Below, one piece after another: positions 18,994 through 27,707 of a stretch of DNA of 64,000 nt. Position 1 is the first letter of the stretch. Every line of letters starts with the position of its first letter. A program made the position numbers and the translations under genes. The notes below the pieces were generated by a model. The model made no database searches, was not told where the DNA came from, and saw only the letters and a list, made by a program, of their open reading frames with translations. The stretch spans positions 2,241,458 through 2,305,457 of the forward strand of contig NZ_CAAHFH010000002.1 of the NCBI RefSeq assembly GCF_900890705.1, read 5' to 3'. The stretch is from Pontiella sulfatireligans. GTDB taxonomy: Bacteria > Verrucomicrobiota > Kiritimatiellia > Kiritimatiellales > Pontiellaceae.

Positions 18994-20448
18994 ATGAAGA
19001 GACGAAATTTCACAGCAATAATTCTGGCAACGACCGTCACGGCATCAGTCGCAAAACGGGAGGCCAAGCCCAACTTGCTGGTCATTCAGACCGACGAGCA
19101 TAACTTTCGCACGCTTGGCTGCTATCGCGAGTTGATGAGCGATGACCAGGCGTATGTCTGGGGCAAAGGGGTTAAGGTTGATACGCCCAATCTCGACCGT
19201 GTGGCGGACGAAGGCGCGATCTGTACCAGTTACTATTCCTCCTGCCCGGTCTGCACGCCATCGCGCGCCTCCTTCGTAACCGGGCTCTATCCGATTGCCA
19301 CCGGATCACCGCTCAACGACATGCCTCTCCACGATGGGCTTCCAACCTTTGGAAGCGTGCTGCAGGACCAGGGCTATGCTACGGCCTACGTCGGCAAGTG
19401 GCATCTGGACGGAGAGGCAAAGCCAGGCTTTGAACCACCTCGCAAATTCGGGTTTTCCGACAACCGCTATATGATGAACCGCGGCCATTGGAAAGGGCTG
19501 GCGCACGAAAACGGCAAACCGATTGTCATTGAGCACAACCCCAAGACGCAAAGCCAAAAATTTAATGTATCAAAGGCGACGCCCGAAAATTATACCACCG
19601 ACTTTCTCACCAGCCGTGCGATCGAAATCATGGAGCGCGATAAAGGCAAGCCGTTCTGCGTGGTGCTCTCCATTCCCGACCCGCACGATCCAAATCCGGT
19701 GCGACCGCCCTACAATACGATGTTCGAGGATCTTAAGTTTGAAGAGCCGCGCACGATGGGTGAGTCGTCTGAAACCAAGCCCAAATGGGCTTACGAGCGT
19801 CAGGAGTCCGGGCTGAAGCAAAAGCACATGCAGGACTACTTCGGCATGGTTAAGTGCATCGACGATAACGTCGGCCGTCTGCTCCAGTTTCTCGAAGCCA
19901 ACGGTCTTGATGAAAATACGATTGTGGTGTTCACCGCCGACCATGGCGACTTGCTCTACGAGCACAACCGACGCAATAAAGGCATGCCCTATGAGGCCTC
20001 GGCCAAGATCCCGTTCCTAATCCGATGGCCGGGCAAGATCCGTCCCGGCAAGATCATCAATACGCCGTACAATACCAGCGACTTTCCGCCGACTATTTTG
20101 GGCGTGATGGGAGCGCCAGCGATTCCGGGTGCGCACGGTGTCAATGATGCCAAGGCATTCCTTTCGCCGGATAAGGTCGTGAACAGCAAAGCAATGACCT
20201 ACGTCAGTGGGCCGAGTGCCAGTTGGGCCGGATTGTTCGGGGATCGCTATAAGTTTGTTCTCTCGCATAAAGATGTTCCGTGGCTATTCGACCTGAAAAA
20301 GGATCCCAATGAGCTGACCAACTTTGCCACGAATCCGGAATATGCCCGGATTGTTCAATCTATGGAAAAAGAACTGGATAAGCGGATAAAGCACTTCAAT
20401 GATCCGGTTTTGAAAAACAAAATCATCTACACGGGAGACCAATCCTAA
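18994..20448 (+). CDS. S1 sulfatase (CTPSR)
   Basis: 484 residues; N-terminal MKRRNFTAIILATTVTASVA is signal-like and contains twin arginines but no full Tat motif. Instead of the DD pair it has TDEHNFRTLG, as in choline-sulfatase/heparan-sulfatase-like S1 members. CTPSR (Cys87), GKWHLDG and TADHGD are present. It lies 17 bp after the flavoprotein and its stop overlaps the next start (TAATG), indicating coupled translation with the esterase. Exported sulfatase; substrate unknown. Confidence 0.93.
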   Translation: MKRRNFTAIILATTVTASVAKREAKPNLLVIQTDEHNFRTLGCYRELMSDDQAYVWGKGVKVDTPNLDRVADEGAICTSYYSSCPVCTPSRASFVTGLYPIATGSPLNDMPLHDGLPTFGSVLQDQGYATAYVGKWHLDGEAKPGFEPPRKFGFSDNRYMMNRGHWKGLAHENGKPIVIEHNPKTQSQKFNVSKATPENYTTDFLTSRAIEIMERDKGKPFCVVLSIPDPHDPNPVRPPYNTMFEDLKFEEPRTMGESSETKPKWAYERQESGLKQKHMQDYFGMVKCIDDNVGRLLQFLEANGLDENTIVVFTADHGDLLYEHNRRNKGMPYEASAKIPFLIRWPGKIRPGKIINTPYNTSDFPPTILGVMGAPAIPGAHGVNDAKAFLSPDKVVNSKAMTYVSGPSASWAGLFGDRYKFVLSHKDVPWLFDLKKDPNELTNFATNPEYARIVQSMEKELDKRIKHFNDPVLKNKIIYTGDQS

Positions 20449-21992
20449 TGAGTTCTTTTTTTAAACTAACCATCATTGTAGTCCTGCTTTCTTCTGGCGC
20501 ATCAGGTCTACTGGCTGATGTGAGCCTGCCGAACATCTTCAGCGACCACATGGTGCTGCAGCGGAATCAGGAAAACCCGGCCTGGGGCAAAGCGGATCCC
20601 GGCGAAAAGGTAACCGTATCGATTGCAGGGCAGTCGCATGAAACCGTTGCCGATGCATTAGGCAACTGGCGGGTGAAGCTAAAGCCAATGAAGGCAACAT
20701 CACAACCGCAGGTTCTTCAAGTTTCAGGTTTCAAGTCTCAAGTTTCCATCTCCGACGTCTTCGTCGGAGAGGTCTGGATGTGTTCGGGGCAGTCGAACAT
20801 GGCGTGGTCGATTGATTCCATTAATGACTATGACATGGAGATTGCGACGGCCAACTATCCGAATATCCGCCTGCTGGCGGTTCCAAGGGTTGGAACGCAG
20901 GAGCCACAGTTTAATATTGATGCCCGCTGGAAGGTCTGCACTCCCGAAAACGTCAAAGGCTTTACCGCGCCCGGATTTCTTTTCGGACGACGTTTGCACC
21001 ATGCGCTGAATGTGCCGATTGGGCTGATCTACAATGCTTGGGGCGGTTCCGACTTGGAAGCGTGGTTGCCGCGCAAAGTGCTGGAAGATGCAGGGCAGGA
21101 TGAATACTTGGCCGAGTGGGACGACTATCTGGCCGGATATTCCGATGAGTTTCTAGCGAATGAAAAGGTTGAATATAAGAAATGGGTGGAGGCCGGGAAG
21201 CCCGGCAAGAAAAAGTTTCCCCCGCGCGATGTCCGCACGGCTCAGAAGCGGCCGTCCAATATTTATAACGGGGTGCTGTTTCCAACCATTGGTTACGGCA
21301 TCAAAGGCGTCGTCTGGTGCCAAGGCGAGAGCAACATCGGGCGCGCCTATGAATACCGCTCCCTCTTTCCGCTGCTGATCAATACCTGGCGCGAGCTATG
21401 GGATCAGGATGACCTCCCATTCTACTGGATTCAGCTGGCCGACTTTAATGAGGAAGTTGCCGAGCCGGGCGAAAGCGGCTGGGCCGAGCTGCGTGAAGCG
21501 CAGACCATGACCTTGTCACTTCCAAACACAGGAGAAGCTGTGGTGATTGACCTCGGGGAGGCGCGCGATATTCACTACCGCAACAAGCAGACGACTGCCG
21601 CCCGGCTGGCGCGCCATGCGCTGGCCAAAGACTATGGATTTAAGATCGCCACCGAAAGCCCGCGTTTCCAATCATTGGAAATCGAAGGCAATAAAGCCGT
21701 CCTTAAATTTGATCACGTAGCCACCCATCTTTACGCATTCGACGTTCCGGAGGTGAAGGGCTTCGCCATTGCGGGGGCGGACAAGAAGTTTTATTGGGCT
21801 GACGCTAAAATCGTCGGCAAAAACAAGGTTGAGGCCTCTTCGGAAAACGTGCCCACGCCGGTCGCGGTGCGCTATGGCTGGGCGAATAACCCCGTGGTCA
21901 ATCTTTACGACCGCAACAGCCTGCCGGTCACTCCGTTCCGAACTGATGACTGGCCAGTCGGAAGCATGGGAAGAAAGACGCTCTATCGGTGA
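20448..21992 (+). CDS. Sialate O-acetylesterase-like SGNH carbohydrate esterase
   Basis: 514 residues with signal peptide to about 23. The N-terminal beta domain (VSLPNIFSDHMVLQR) and the block GEVWMCSGQSNM (nucleophile Ser116) are the hallmarks of the sialate O-acetylesterase (SASA) family. DIHYRNKQ downstream gives a D-x-H pair fitting the catalytic Asp/His. Family members remove acetyl groups from sialic acids or, in environmental bacteria, from plant and algal polysaccharides. Here deacetylation of the sulfated glycan is likelier. Translation is coupled to the upstream sulfatase by TAATG. Bases 20715-20747 are unusually repetitive and are followed by a perfect hairpin. Confidence 0.9.
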   Translation: MSSFFKLTIIVVLLSSGASGLLADVSLPNIFSDHMVLQRNQENPAWGKADPGEKVTVSIAGQSHETVADALGNWRVKLKPMKATSQPQVLQVSGFKSQVSISDVFVGEVWMCSGQSNMAWSIDSINDYDMEIATANYPNIRLLAVPRVGTQEPQFNIDARWKVCTPENVKGFTAPGFLFGRRLHHALNVPIGLIYNAWGGSDLEAWLPRKVLEDAGQDEYLAEWDDYLAGYSDEFLANEKVEYKKWVEAGKPGKKKFPPRDVRTAQKRPSNIYNGVLFPTIGYGIKGVVWCQGESNIGRAYEYRSLFPLLINTWRELWDQDDLPFYWIQLADFNEEVAEPGESGWAELREAQTMTLSLPNTGEAVVIDLGEARDIHYRNKQTTAARLARHALAKDYGFKIATESPRFQSLEIEGNKAVLKFDHVATHLYAFDVPEVKGFAIAGADKKFYWADAKIVGKNKVEASSENVPTPVAVRYGWANNPVVNLYDRNSLPVTPFRTDDWPVGSMGRKTLYR

Positions 21993-22040
21993 TGATTAAG
22001 TTTTAGACCTATGCACAGCAGCAAAAGGAAAGGTGAAGCT

Positions 22041-23390
22041 ATGGATATCTCAAGAAGAACAGGTTTGTTTGCCGGTGGCGCTTTGGCTGCCGGTTCCATG
22101 ATTCCCGGCAAGGTGCTGGGAGCGAATGAAAAACTCAGCATCGCTTGCGTCGGCATTGCCCACATGGGTTATTCGGCGGTTAAAACGGCAAACGAAGAGC
22201 ATCTGGCCGCCATCTGCGATGTCGACTGGCGCGATCGCAGTGCCGGGGTTTGGAAAAAAACGTGCCCCATTGAAGTGGCGGCCGAATTCCCTGACGCCGC
22301 TAAGTTCAATGACTTCCGGGAAATGATTGATTCTTTGGGCGACAAGATCGATGCGGTATTTGTCGCCACACCCGACCATGCGCATTTTCCGGCCGCCATG
22401 GCGGCGATGGAAAAGGGCAAACATGTTTTTGTCCAGAAACCGCTGGCCCACAATATCTGGCAAACCCGCACATTGCAGAAAGCGATGCACAAATACGGTG
22501 TGCAGACCAACATGGGCAATCAGGGGCACACGTTTGAAGGCATGCGCCTGATTGTTGAATGGGTGCAGGCCGGAATTCTGGGCGAAGTCCGCGAAGTCCA
22601 TTGCTGGACCGACCGGCCTACGCCTAACTGGTTCCCGCTGCCGTCATCCTATCCGCCACCCGGCACGCCGGTTCCTGACGGACTGGAGTGGGATCTGTGG
22701 CAGGGCCCGGTTCCGTCTAAGAAATACAGTCCCGAATATATGCCGACCCGCTGGCGCGGTTGGTGGGACTATGGCGTAGGAGCACTCGGCGACATTGGCT
22801 GTCATTGCCTCGATGCGCCGTTCTGGGCGTTGGAACTGGGCATGCCGAGCTCGGTGGAGGTGGAGCTCGACCAACCGGTCAATGACCAGTTTACGGTCTA
22901 TGGGGCGCATGTCATCTACAACTTCCCGGCGCGAGGCGGCAAGCCACCAGTAAAACTCCATTGGTACGAAGGCCGGCCGCGTCCGCCGAAACTGCCCGGC
23001 ATGACGGAACTGCTAGGGAATGGGATGTATATGGTCGGTTCAGAAGAGACGCTATACGCCGCGGAAATGCGACCGCAAAGTCCGATGCTTTGGCCACGCG
23101 AAAATATGGTGAAGTATAAAGACATTTTAAAGCTGCGCCCTTTGTCGCGCGTGAGCGGCGGTCCCATCAGAGAACTGATTGGGGCGATCAAAGGCGGTCC
23201 GGCCTGCGGATCAAACTTTGACTATGCCGCTCCGTTGACGGAAGTGGTGCTGCTGGGCGGCATCGCAATCCGTACCGGAAAACGGATCGAGTGGGACGCA
23301 AAGAACATGCGCATCACCAACCATCCGGAACTCAACGCACTGATCAAAGAGCCGGTCCGCAAGGGCTGGAGCTTTGGTGAAAATTTGTGA
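22041..23390 (+). CDS. Tat-exported Gfo/Idh/MocA family protein, second copy
   Basis: 449 residues from ATG 22041 (GGTGA upstream). ISRRTGLFAGGALAAGSM is a twin-arginine signal nearly the same as in the 11017 product. The nucleotide-binding loop reads CVGIAHMG, less canonical than GxGxxG. ATPDHAH and QKPLAHN carry the family's catalytic His and Lys surroundings. 'GNQGHTFEGMR' and 'ARGGKPPVKLHWYEG' are shared blocks with the paralogue. Probable NAD(P)-dependent sugar oxidoreductase or GH109-like glycosidase. The stop overlaps a GTG of the next frame, but the likely next start is at 23408. Confidence 0.89.
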   Translation: MDISRRTGLFAGGALAAGSMIPGKVLGANEKLSIACVGIAHMGYSAVKTANEEHLAAICDVDWRDRSAGVWKKTCPIEVAAEFPDAAKFNDFREMIDSLGDKIDAVFVATPDHAHFPAAMAAMEKGKHVFVQKPLAHNIWQTRTLQKAMHKYGVQTNMGNQGHTFEGMRLIVEWVQAGILGEVREVHCWTDRPTPNWFPLPSSYPPPGTPVPDGLEWDLWQGPVPSKKYSPEYMPTRWRGWWDYGVGALGDIGCHCLDAPFWALELGMPSSVEVELDQPVNDQFTVYGAHVIYNFPARGGKPPVKLHWYEGRPRPPKLPGMTELLGNGMYMVGSEETLYAAEMRPQSPMLWPRENMVKYKDILKLRPLSRVSGGPIRELIGAIKGGPACGSNFDYAAPLTEVVLLGGIAIRTGKRIEWDAKNMRITNHPELNALIKEPVRKGWSFGENL

Positions 23391-23407
23391 GGGTAGGTGG
23401 ACTCTAC

Positions 23408-24616
23408 ATGGATATGATGAAATATATTAATGTTTTTTCTCTGATGGCCGGCGTGCTTTTAGTCGCGGGGTTGGGTGCTGATGCTGCAAGCAAATTTAAA
23501 AAAGGAGAGGATCCTATGTCTGTGTGTCTCAATATCAAAGATTTCGGGGCCAAGGGGGATGGCAAGAGCGATGACACTCCCGCGCTGCTGAAAGCCATGG
23601 AGAAGGCAAAGTCCGGGAATGGAACGATCTGGTTCCCGACCGGCACCTACTGCATCCATCCGGTTAAGGTGCCTTCGCATATTGCTCTGAAGGGTGCTTC
23701 CAACTGGGGCTATGAAAACAAGGGAAAGAAAGATCCTGAGTTCGAAGGACGCACGATACTCAAAGCGCTTTCAGGCGATGCCCGTGCGCTGCTGGATTGT
23801 CACGACACGCGGGGTACGCGGATCATCGGACTTACGCTGGATGGCAACAAGCTGGGCAAATCCATGCATGGCATCTATGCGCGCCACACGGGATGCGAGC
23901 TGCATTTGGTTATTGAAGATTGCCGCATCAACCATTTTACCGGTTCCGGCATCCGGCTGGAGAAGGCCTGGGTGTTTGCGATTCGCCGCTGCCTGATTAT
24001 GTGGAACGATGAACATGGAATCGACTGCACGGGCGGCTACGACGGCTGGGTGATTGATACGATGCTGACGGCCAATGCCGGCGCCGGTTTTTATGCCGGT
24101 GGTGAAGCGCCGAAAGGGATGGACGAAAAAGAAAAGAAAGCCATCGGGTTCTTTGGAAGCGCGTCCGTTATGCTAACGGCCAACCGGATAGAATGGAACC
24201 GTGCAGGGGGCATCATCCTGAACGGTGCGAATTCCATGCAGATCAACGGTTGCTCGATTGATCATAACTTTGGCCCCGGAATCATGATGACGGATTCAAC
24301 GGCGAATACCGTTTCCGGATGCAAGGTCCGCACCAATGGGGTGGATTGCGAAGGTGAAAAGAGCTGCCAGATCCGTCTGGAGGACTGCAACGGAACTGCC
24401 GTTACAGGAAACACCCTCTGGGGCTGGTTTAATCGCGGGGAATATGACTATAAAGAGGCGGATCCGCTATATGGGATGATTCTTAAGAACCTGAACGGCT
24501 GCGTTGTCGCGAATAACGCCATGTACCACGCTTCAAGCCTAAAAGGCATTCACGACCATGGCGGACACGAAGCAACGGTGATTGAAAACAACACATACGT
24601 GAAACCGACAAAATAA
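23408..24616 (+). CDS. Exported right-handed beta-helix (pectate_lyase_3-like) protein
   Basis: 402 residues from ATG 23408, preceded by AGGTGG. The GTG at 23387 overlapping the previous stop is an alternative. Signal peptide about 1-28. LNIKDFGAKGDGKSDDTPALLKAME is the typical opening of pectate_lyase_3/rhamnogalacturonase-like beta-helix proteins, and repeated 'N.I..N...GI.l.....I.g..i..N' turns run to the end. Members are glycosidases or lyases acting on acidic or sulfated polymers; catalytic residues cannot be assigned here. A second, strong ribosome site (AAAGGAG) precedes in-frame ATG 23516, which would give a leaderless form. Last gene of the 14.3-24.6 kb run. Confidence 0.84.
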   Translation: MDMMKYINVFSLMAGVLLVAGLGADAASKFKKGEDPMSVCLNIKDFGAKGDGKSDDTPALLKAMEKAKSGNGTIWFPTGTYCIHPVKVPSHIALKGASNWGYENKGKKDPEFEGRTILKALSGDARALLDCHDTRGTRIIGLTLDGNKLGKSMHGIYARHTGCELHLVIEDCRINHFTGSGIRLEKAWVFAIRRCLIMWNDEHGIDCTGGYDGWVIDTMLTANAGAGFYAGGEAPKGMDEKEKKAIGFFGSASVMLTANRIEWNRAGGIILNGANSMQINGCSIDHNFGPGIMMTDSTANTVSGCKVRTNGVDCEGEKSCQIRLEDCNGTAVTGNTLWGWFNRGEYDYKEADPLYGMILKNLNGCVVANNAMYHASSLKGIHDHGGHEATVIENNTYVKPTK

Positions 24617-24707
24617 CACGACGTTAAGAATGAAGATGACAGGCTTATTGTTTTTGTAATTCAGGTACAAGCAACGCTGAAAAACTTCACGATCATTCTG
24701 CCGACCT

Positions 24708-24719
24708 GTTTGTACAAAC
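24708..24719. promoter_or_regulatory. Perfect palindrome GTTTGTACAAAC
   Basis: A 12-bp perfect palindrome in the 142-bp gap 40 bp before the sulfatase start at 24759. A related half (GGTACAA) is at 24664-24670. It is a candidate operator for the 24.8-30.1 kb run; the regulator is unknown. Confidence 0.4.
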
Positions 24720-24758
24720 CGACAACTAGATAATTACCATTGGGAAAGAAGGTTATTA

Positions 24759-26216
24759 ATGACACTGCGTCTTTTATTTTCTCTTACGCTGTTCGGTGCT
24801 GCTGTTTGCTGGGGTGATCAGCCTAACGTCTTGTTCATCTGCATCGACGACATGCGCCCGCAGTTGGGGGCGTATGGGCATGACTATATGATTACGCCGA
24901 ACCTGGACCAATTGGCATCCGAGGGGCGGTTGTTCAATCATCACTATGCGCAGGTGCCAACCTGCGGGCCGTCAAGGGCCTGTATGCTGACGGGCAAGAA
25001 CCTGAAGAAAAAGTCGGAAATTAGCCACCCTCATCTGGCCCAAACGCTCGCGGGTACCGCCGAGCCGGGTTCCCCGGAAACCTTCATTCACCATTTTAAA
25101 AAGAACGGGTACTACACGGTCGGCATGGGCAAGATCAGCCACAGCGGCAGTGGATGGCATATTGATAAGAAAACGAAAAAGGGGGCGCACGAGCTGCCAC
25201 ACAGCTGGAACGAATATCTTCCAGATACTGGAAGCCGTTGGGGCAAGCAGGATCAGGTGCACGATTATGCGTATGGCAAAGATCGCAAGGCTGACTCCAT
25301 GCCACCTTATGAATGTCTGGAATTGGAGGATGAAGATTATCCGGACGGGCGATTGGCTCAACGCGCAGTAAATAAACTCGGTGAATTGGCCGAAAGCGAC
25401 CAACCGGTTTTTATGGCCGTTGGTTTCTTCAAGCCGCATCTTCCATTCGCTGCGCCGAAAAAATACTGGGACCTATACGATCGCGCGAAAATTCCGCTCT
25501 CTCCGAACCCGGATTTGCCAGATGCGGTGGACTCCGTCTTCCTGCACGGCAGCAATGAGTTTTTCGCCCAGTATCCCGGCGGACGTGAAAAGGGCGGGGC
25601 GGGCAAGCGCCTGTCCGATGACTATGCGCGCGAGATCCGGCACGCCAACTTTGCGGCCGTCACCTATATGGATGCGCAGGTGGGTAAAGTGTTGGATCAA
25701 CTGAAGGCAACGGGTCTGGACAAAAATACGATCGTGGTGGTTTGGGGCGATCACGGCTGGCATCTGGGCGACCACACCATCTGGGGGAAGCACAGCACCT
25801 TTGAGCGTGCGCTGAACAGTCTGCTGCTCGTGAAAGTTCCAAACATTGGGAAACCGGGCGTGGCCGCTGACGGGCTGGTTGCGACGATCGATATTTATCC
25901 CACGCTCTGCGAACTCGCCGGGCTTCAGAAACCCGAGGGTTTGGCCGGAGAAAGTTTTGTTGATGTGGTGAACGATCCTTCGAATCCCGGTAAGCCGCAG
26001 GTGATCAGCTATTGGCGCGACATTCTGAGCATGCGCACAGACCGTTATCGTTTGGCGCTTTTTAATGACGGGAAAGAACAAAGGGTGATGTTGTTTGACC
26101 ATGAAGCGGATCCGAACGAAACACGCAATGTGGCAGAGGAATATCTGGAGGTAGTCGAACGCCTGACGGCATTGATGAAAACAAATAACCGGGGCTTTCT
26201 GCCCGGACTGGAGTAG
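24759..26216 (+). CDS. S1 sulfatase, iduronate-2-sulfatase-like
   Basis: 485 residues; signal MTLRLLFSLTLFGAAVCWG. CIDDMRPQLGAYG is the metal-binding opening typical of the iduronate-2-sulfatase-like branch. CGPSR (Cys69) sits in PTCGPSRACMLTGKN, GKISHSG replaces GKWH, and WGDHGWHLGDH is the late metal motif characteristic of that branch. The signature suggests action on a sugar sulfated next to a carboxylate or hydroxyl, but specificity cannot be read from motifs. It starts a run with GH29 (the next ATG directly abuts its stop) and GH2. Confidence 0.93.
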   Translation: MTLRLLFSLTLFGAAVCWGDQPNVLFICIDDMRPQLGAYGHDYMITPNLDQLASEGRLFNHHYAQVPTCGPSRACMLTGKNLKKKSEISHPHLAQTLAGTAEPGSPETFIHHFKKNGYYTVGMGKISHSGSGWHIDKKTKKGAHELPHSWNEYLPDTGSRWGKQDQVHDYAYGKDRKADSMPPYECLELEDEDYPDGRLAQRAVNKLGELAESDQPVFMAVGFFKPHLPFAAPKKYWDLYDRAKIPLSPNPDLPDAVDSVFLHGSNEFFAQYPGGREKGGAGKRLSDDYAREIRHANFAAVTYMDAQVGKVLDQLKATGLDKNTIVVVWGDHGWHLGDHTIWGKHSTFERALNSLLLVKVPNIGKPGVAADGLVATIDIYPTLCELAGLQKPEGLAGESFVDVVNDPSNPGKPQVISYWRDILSMRTDRYRLALFNDGKEQRVMLFDHEADPNETRNVAEEYLEVVERLTALMKTNNRGFLPGLE

Positions 26217-27695
26217 ATGAGAATGAAGGCTTTGATGGTTGCATCGTTTGTTGTCGCGGTATCGGTCGTTGCGGAACAGCCGCGGTACGAACCCAATTGG
26301 ACATCGCTGCGCCGGCACGAAATGCCGGAGTGGATGGATGGCATGAAGTTTGGCATCTATTGCCACTGGGGTCCGCAGACGATCCAGCTGACAAACAAGG
26401 ATAAGGAGCTGGACCGGCTCCAAGCACTGGAGCTATGGACGGGAGAAAAGTTTGATGCTTCTGCTTGGGCGGACCTGTTTGAAAAAGCGGGCGCGCAATT
26501 TGCCGGCCCGGTGGCGTGGCATGGTTCCGGATTGCTGAACTGGGACAGTGAATTTTCAGACTGGACCACGGCGAAAAAGGGGCCAAAAATCGATATCGTA
26601 GGCGAGCTGGTTTCCGAAATCCGGAAACGCGATATGAAGGTGCTCGCCTCCTTTCACAATAACTACACGATCTGGGGCCCGGTTTCGAAAAGCGATCCGA
26701 CCTACCTCGATCCGGACAAAGAAGATTCACCGCTATACACGGCCAATGAAGGACGGCGGGATGAAAAGCTGTTGGAGGGCTGGTATGCCCGGATGGCGGA
26801 GGCTGCAGATAAATACAAGCCGGACATGATTTGGGTTGATACCAGCTTCGGCGGCACGGTTGGATCCGAACTTCAGGGCCGCAGCATTTCCGGACGGCAT
26901 TTGCCGGGAAAAGGAAACGAGCTTCGGACCATTCCGGAACCATATCAGCAGCAATATTTGGCGCACCTGTTCAACTCCGCAGCTAAAGACGGGCGTGAAG
27001 TGGAGTTTATCTATAAGTCGTTCGACATTCCGCCGGGCATTGGCATGCGCGATATTGAAAACGGAAGTCTGATCGGCTTGCAGTATGATCCCTGGATGGC
27101 CGACATCAACATGGCGCACCACATGGAGTGGGGCACGCCGTGGTTCTACAATCCAAACAATCCCATGAAGGATGCGAACCTTCTGGTGGATCTTCTGGTG
27201 GATCTGGTCAGTAAGAACGGGCGGATGCTGTTGAGCATTCCGCCGCTGGCGGACGGCACGTTCACAGAAGATCAGGTAACGCAGCTGACCGCATTGGGCG
27301 ACTGGCTGCGCCTTAACGGCGAAGCAATTTATGACACCGTTCCCTGGTCCTACTTTGGCGAAGGGCCGACCGAAGAAACCAATCCCGGACACCACAAGCA
27401 CGGCATCTGGGATGAAAAGGATAAATATATCCCGAAGTGGACGAAGGATGACATCCGCTTCACGCAGAACGGCAAGAACCTCTACGCCATTGTGCTCGGC
27501 TGGCCGGGCGAAGCGCTGAGCATCCGCACGCTGGGCCATGCGGGAAAACTCTATCCGGGCGACATACAATCCATTAGCCTTCTCGGCTCAGATGAAAAGA
27601 TGGAGTGGGAGCAGACCGCCGATACGCTGACGGTTAAATTCCCGAAAGAAAAGCCGTGCGACTTTGCATACGTGCTGAAAATTGAACGGAACTAG
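26217..27695 (+). CDS. Divergent GH29 alpha-L-fucosidase/galactosidase family enzyme
   Basis: 492 residues; signal to about 20; the ATG directly follows the TAG of the sulfatase. GMKFGIYCHWG (His50) is the GH29 opening, and MIWVDTSFGG (Asp208) matches the nucleophile strand. The usual KHHDGF motif is replaced by AWHGSGLLNWDSE. The C-terminal beta domain contains 'ALGDWLRLNGEAIYDTVPW', shared by GH29 enzymes. GH29 enzymes release alpha-L-fucose, and some release alpha-L-galactose from porphyran-type oligosaccharides. The nearby sulfatase and GH2 fit sequential exo-trimming. Divergent motif surroundings make the sugar uncertain. Confidence 0.87.
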   Translation: MRMKALMVASFVVAVSVVAEQPRYEPNWTSLRRHEMPEWMDGMKFGIYCHWGPQTIQLTNKDKELDRLQALELWTGEKFDASAWADLFEKAGAQFAGPVAWHGSGLLNWDSEFSDWTTAKKGPKIDIVGELVSEIRKRDMKVLASFHNNYTIWGPVSKSDPTYLDPDKEDSPLYTANEGRRDEKLLEGWYARMAEAADKYKPDMIWVDTSFGGTVGSELQGRSISGRHLPGKGNELRTIPEPYQQQYLAHLFNSAAKDGREVEFIYKSFDIPPGIGMRDIENGSLIGLQYDPWMADINMAHHMEWGTPWFYNPNNPMKDANLLVDLLVDLVSKNGRMLLSIPPLADGTFTEDQVTQLTALGDWLRLNGEAIYDTVPWSYFGEGPTEETNPGHHKHGIWDEKDKYIPKWTKDDIRFTQNGKNLYAIVLGWPGEALSIRTLGHAGKLYPGDIQSISLLGSDEKMEWEQTADTLTVKFPKEKPCDFAYVLKIERN

Positions 27696-27707
27696 CAGGG
27701 GGCAGAG

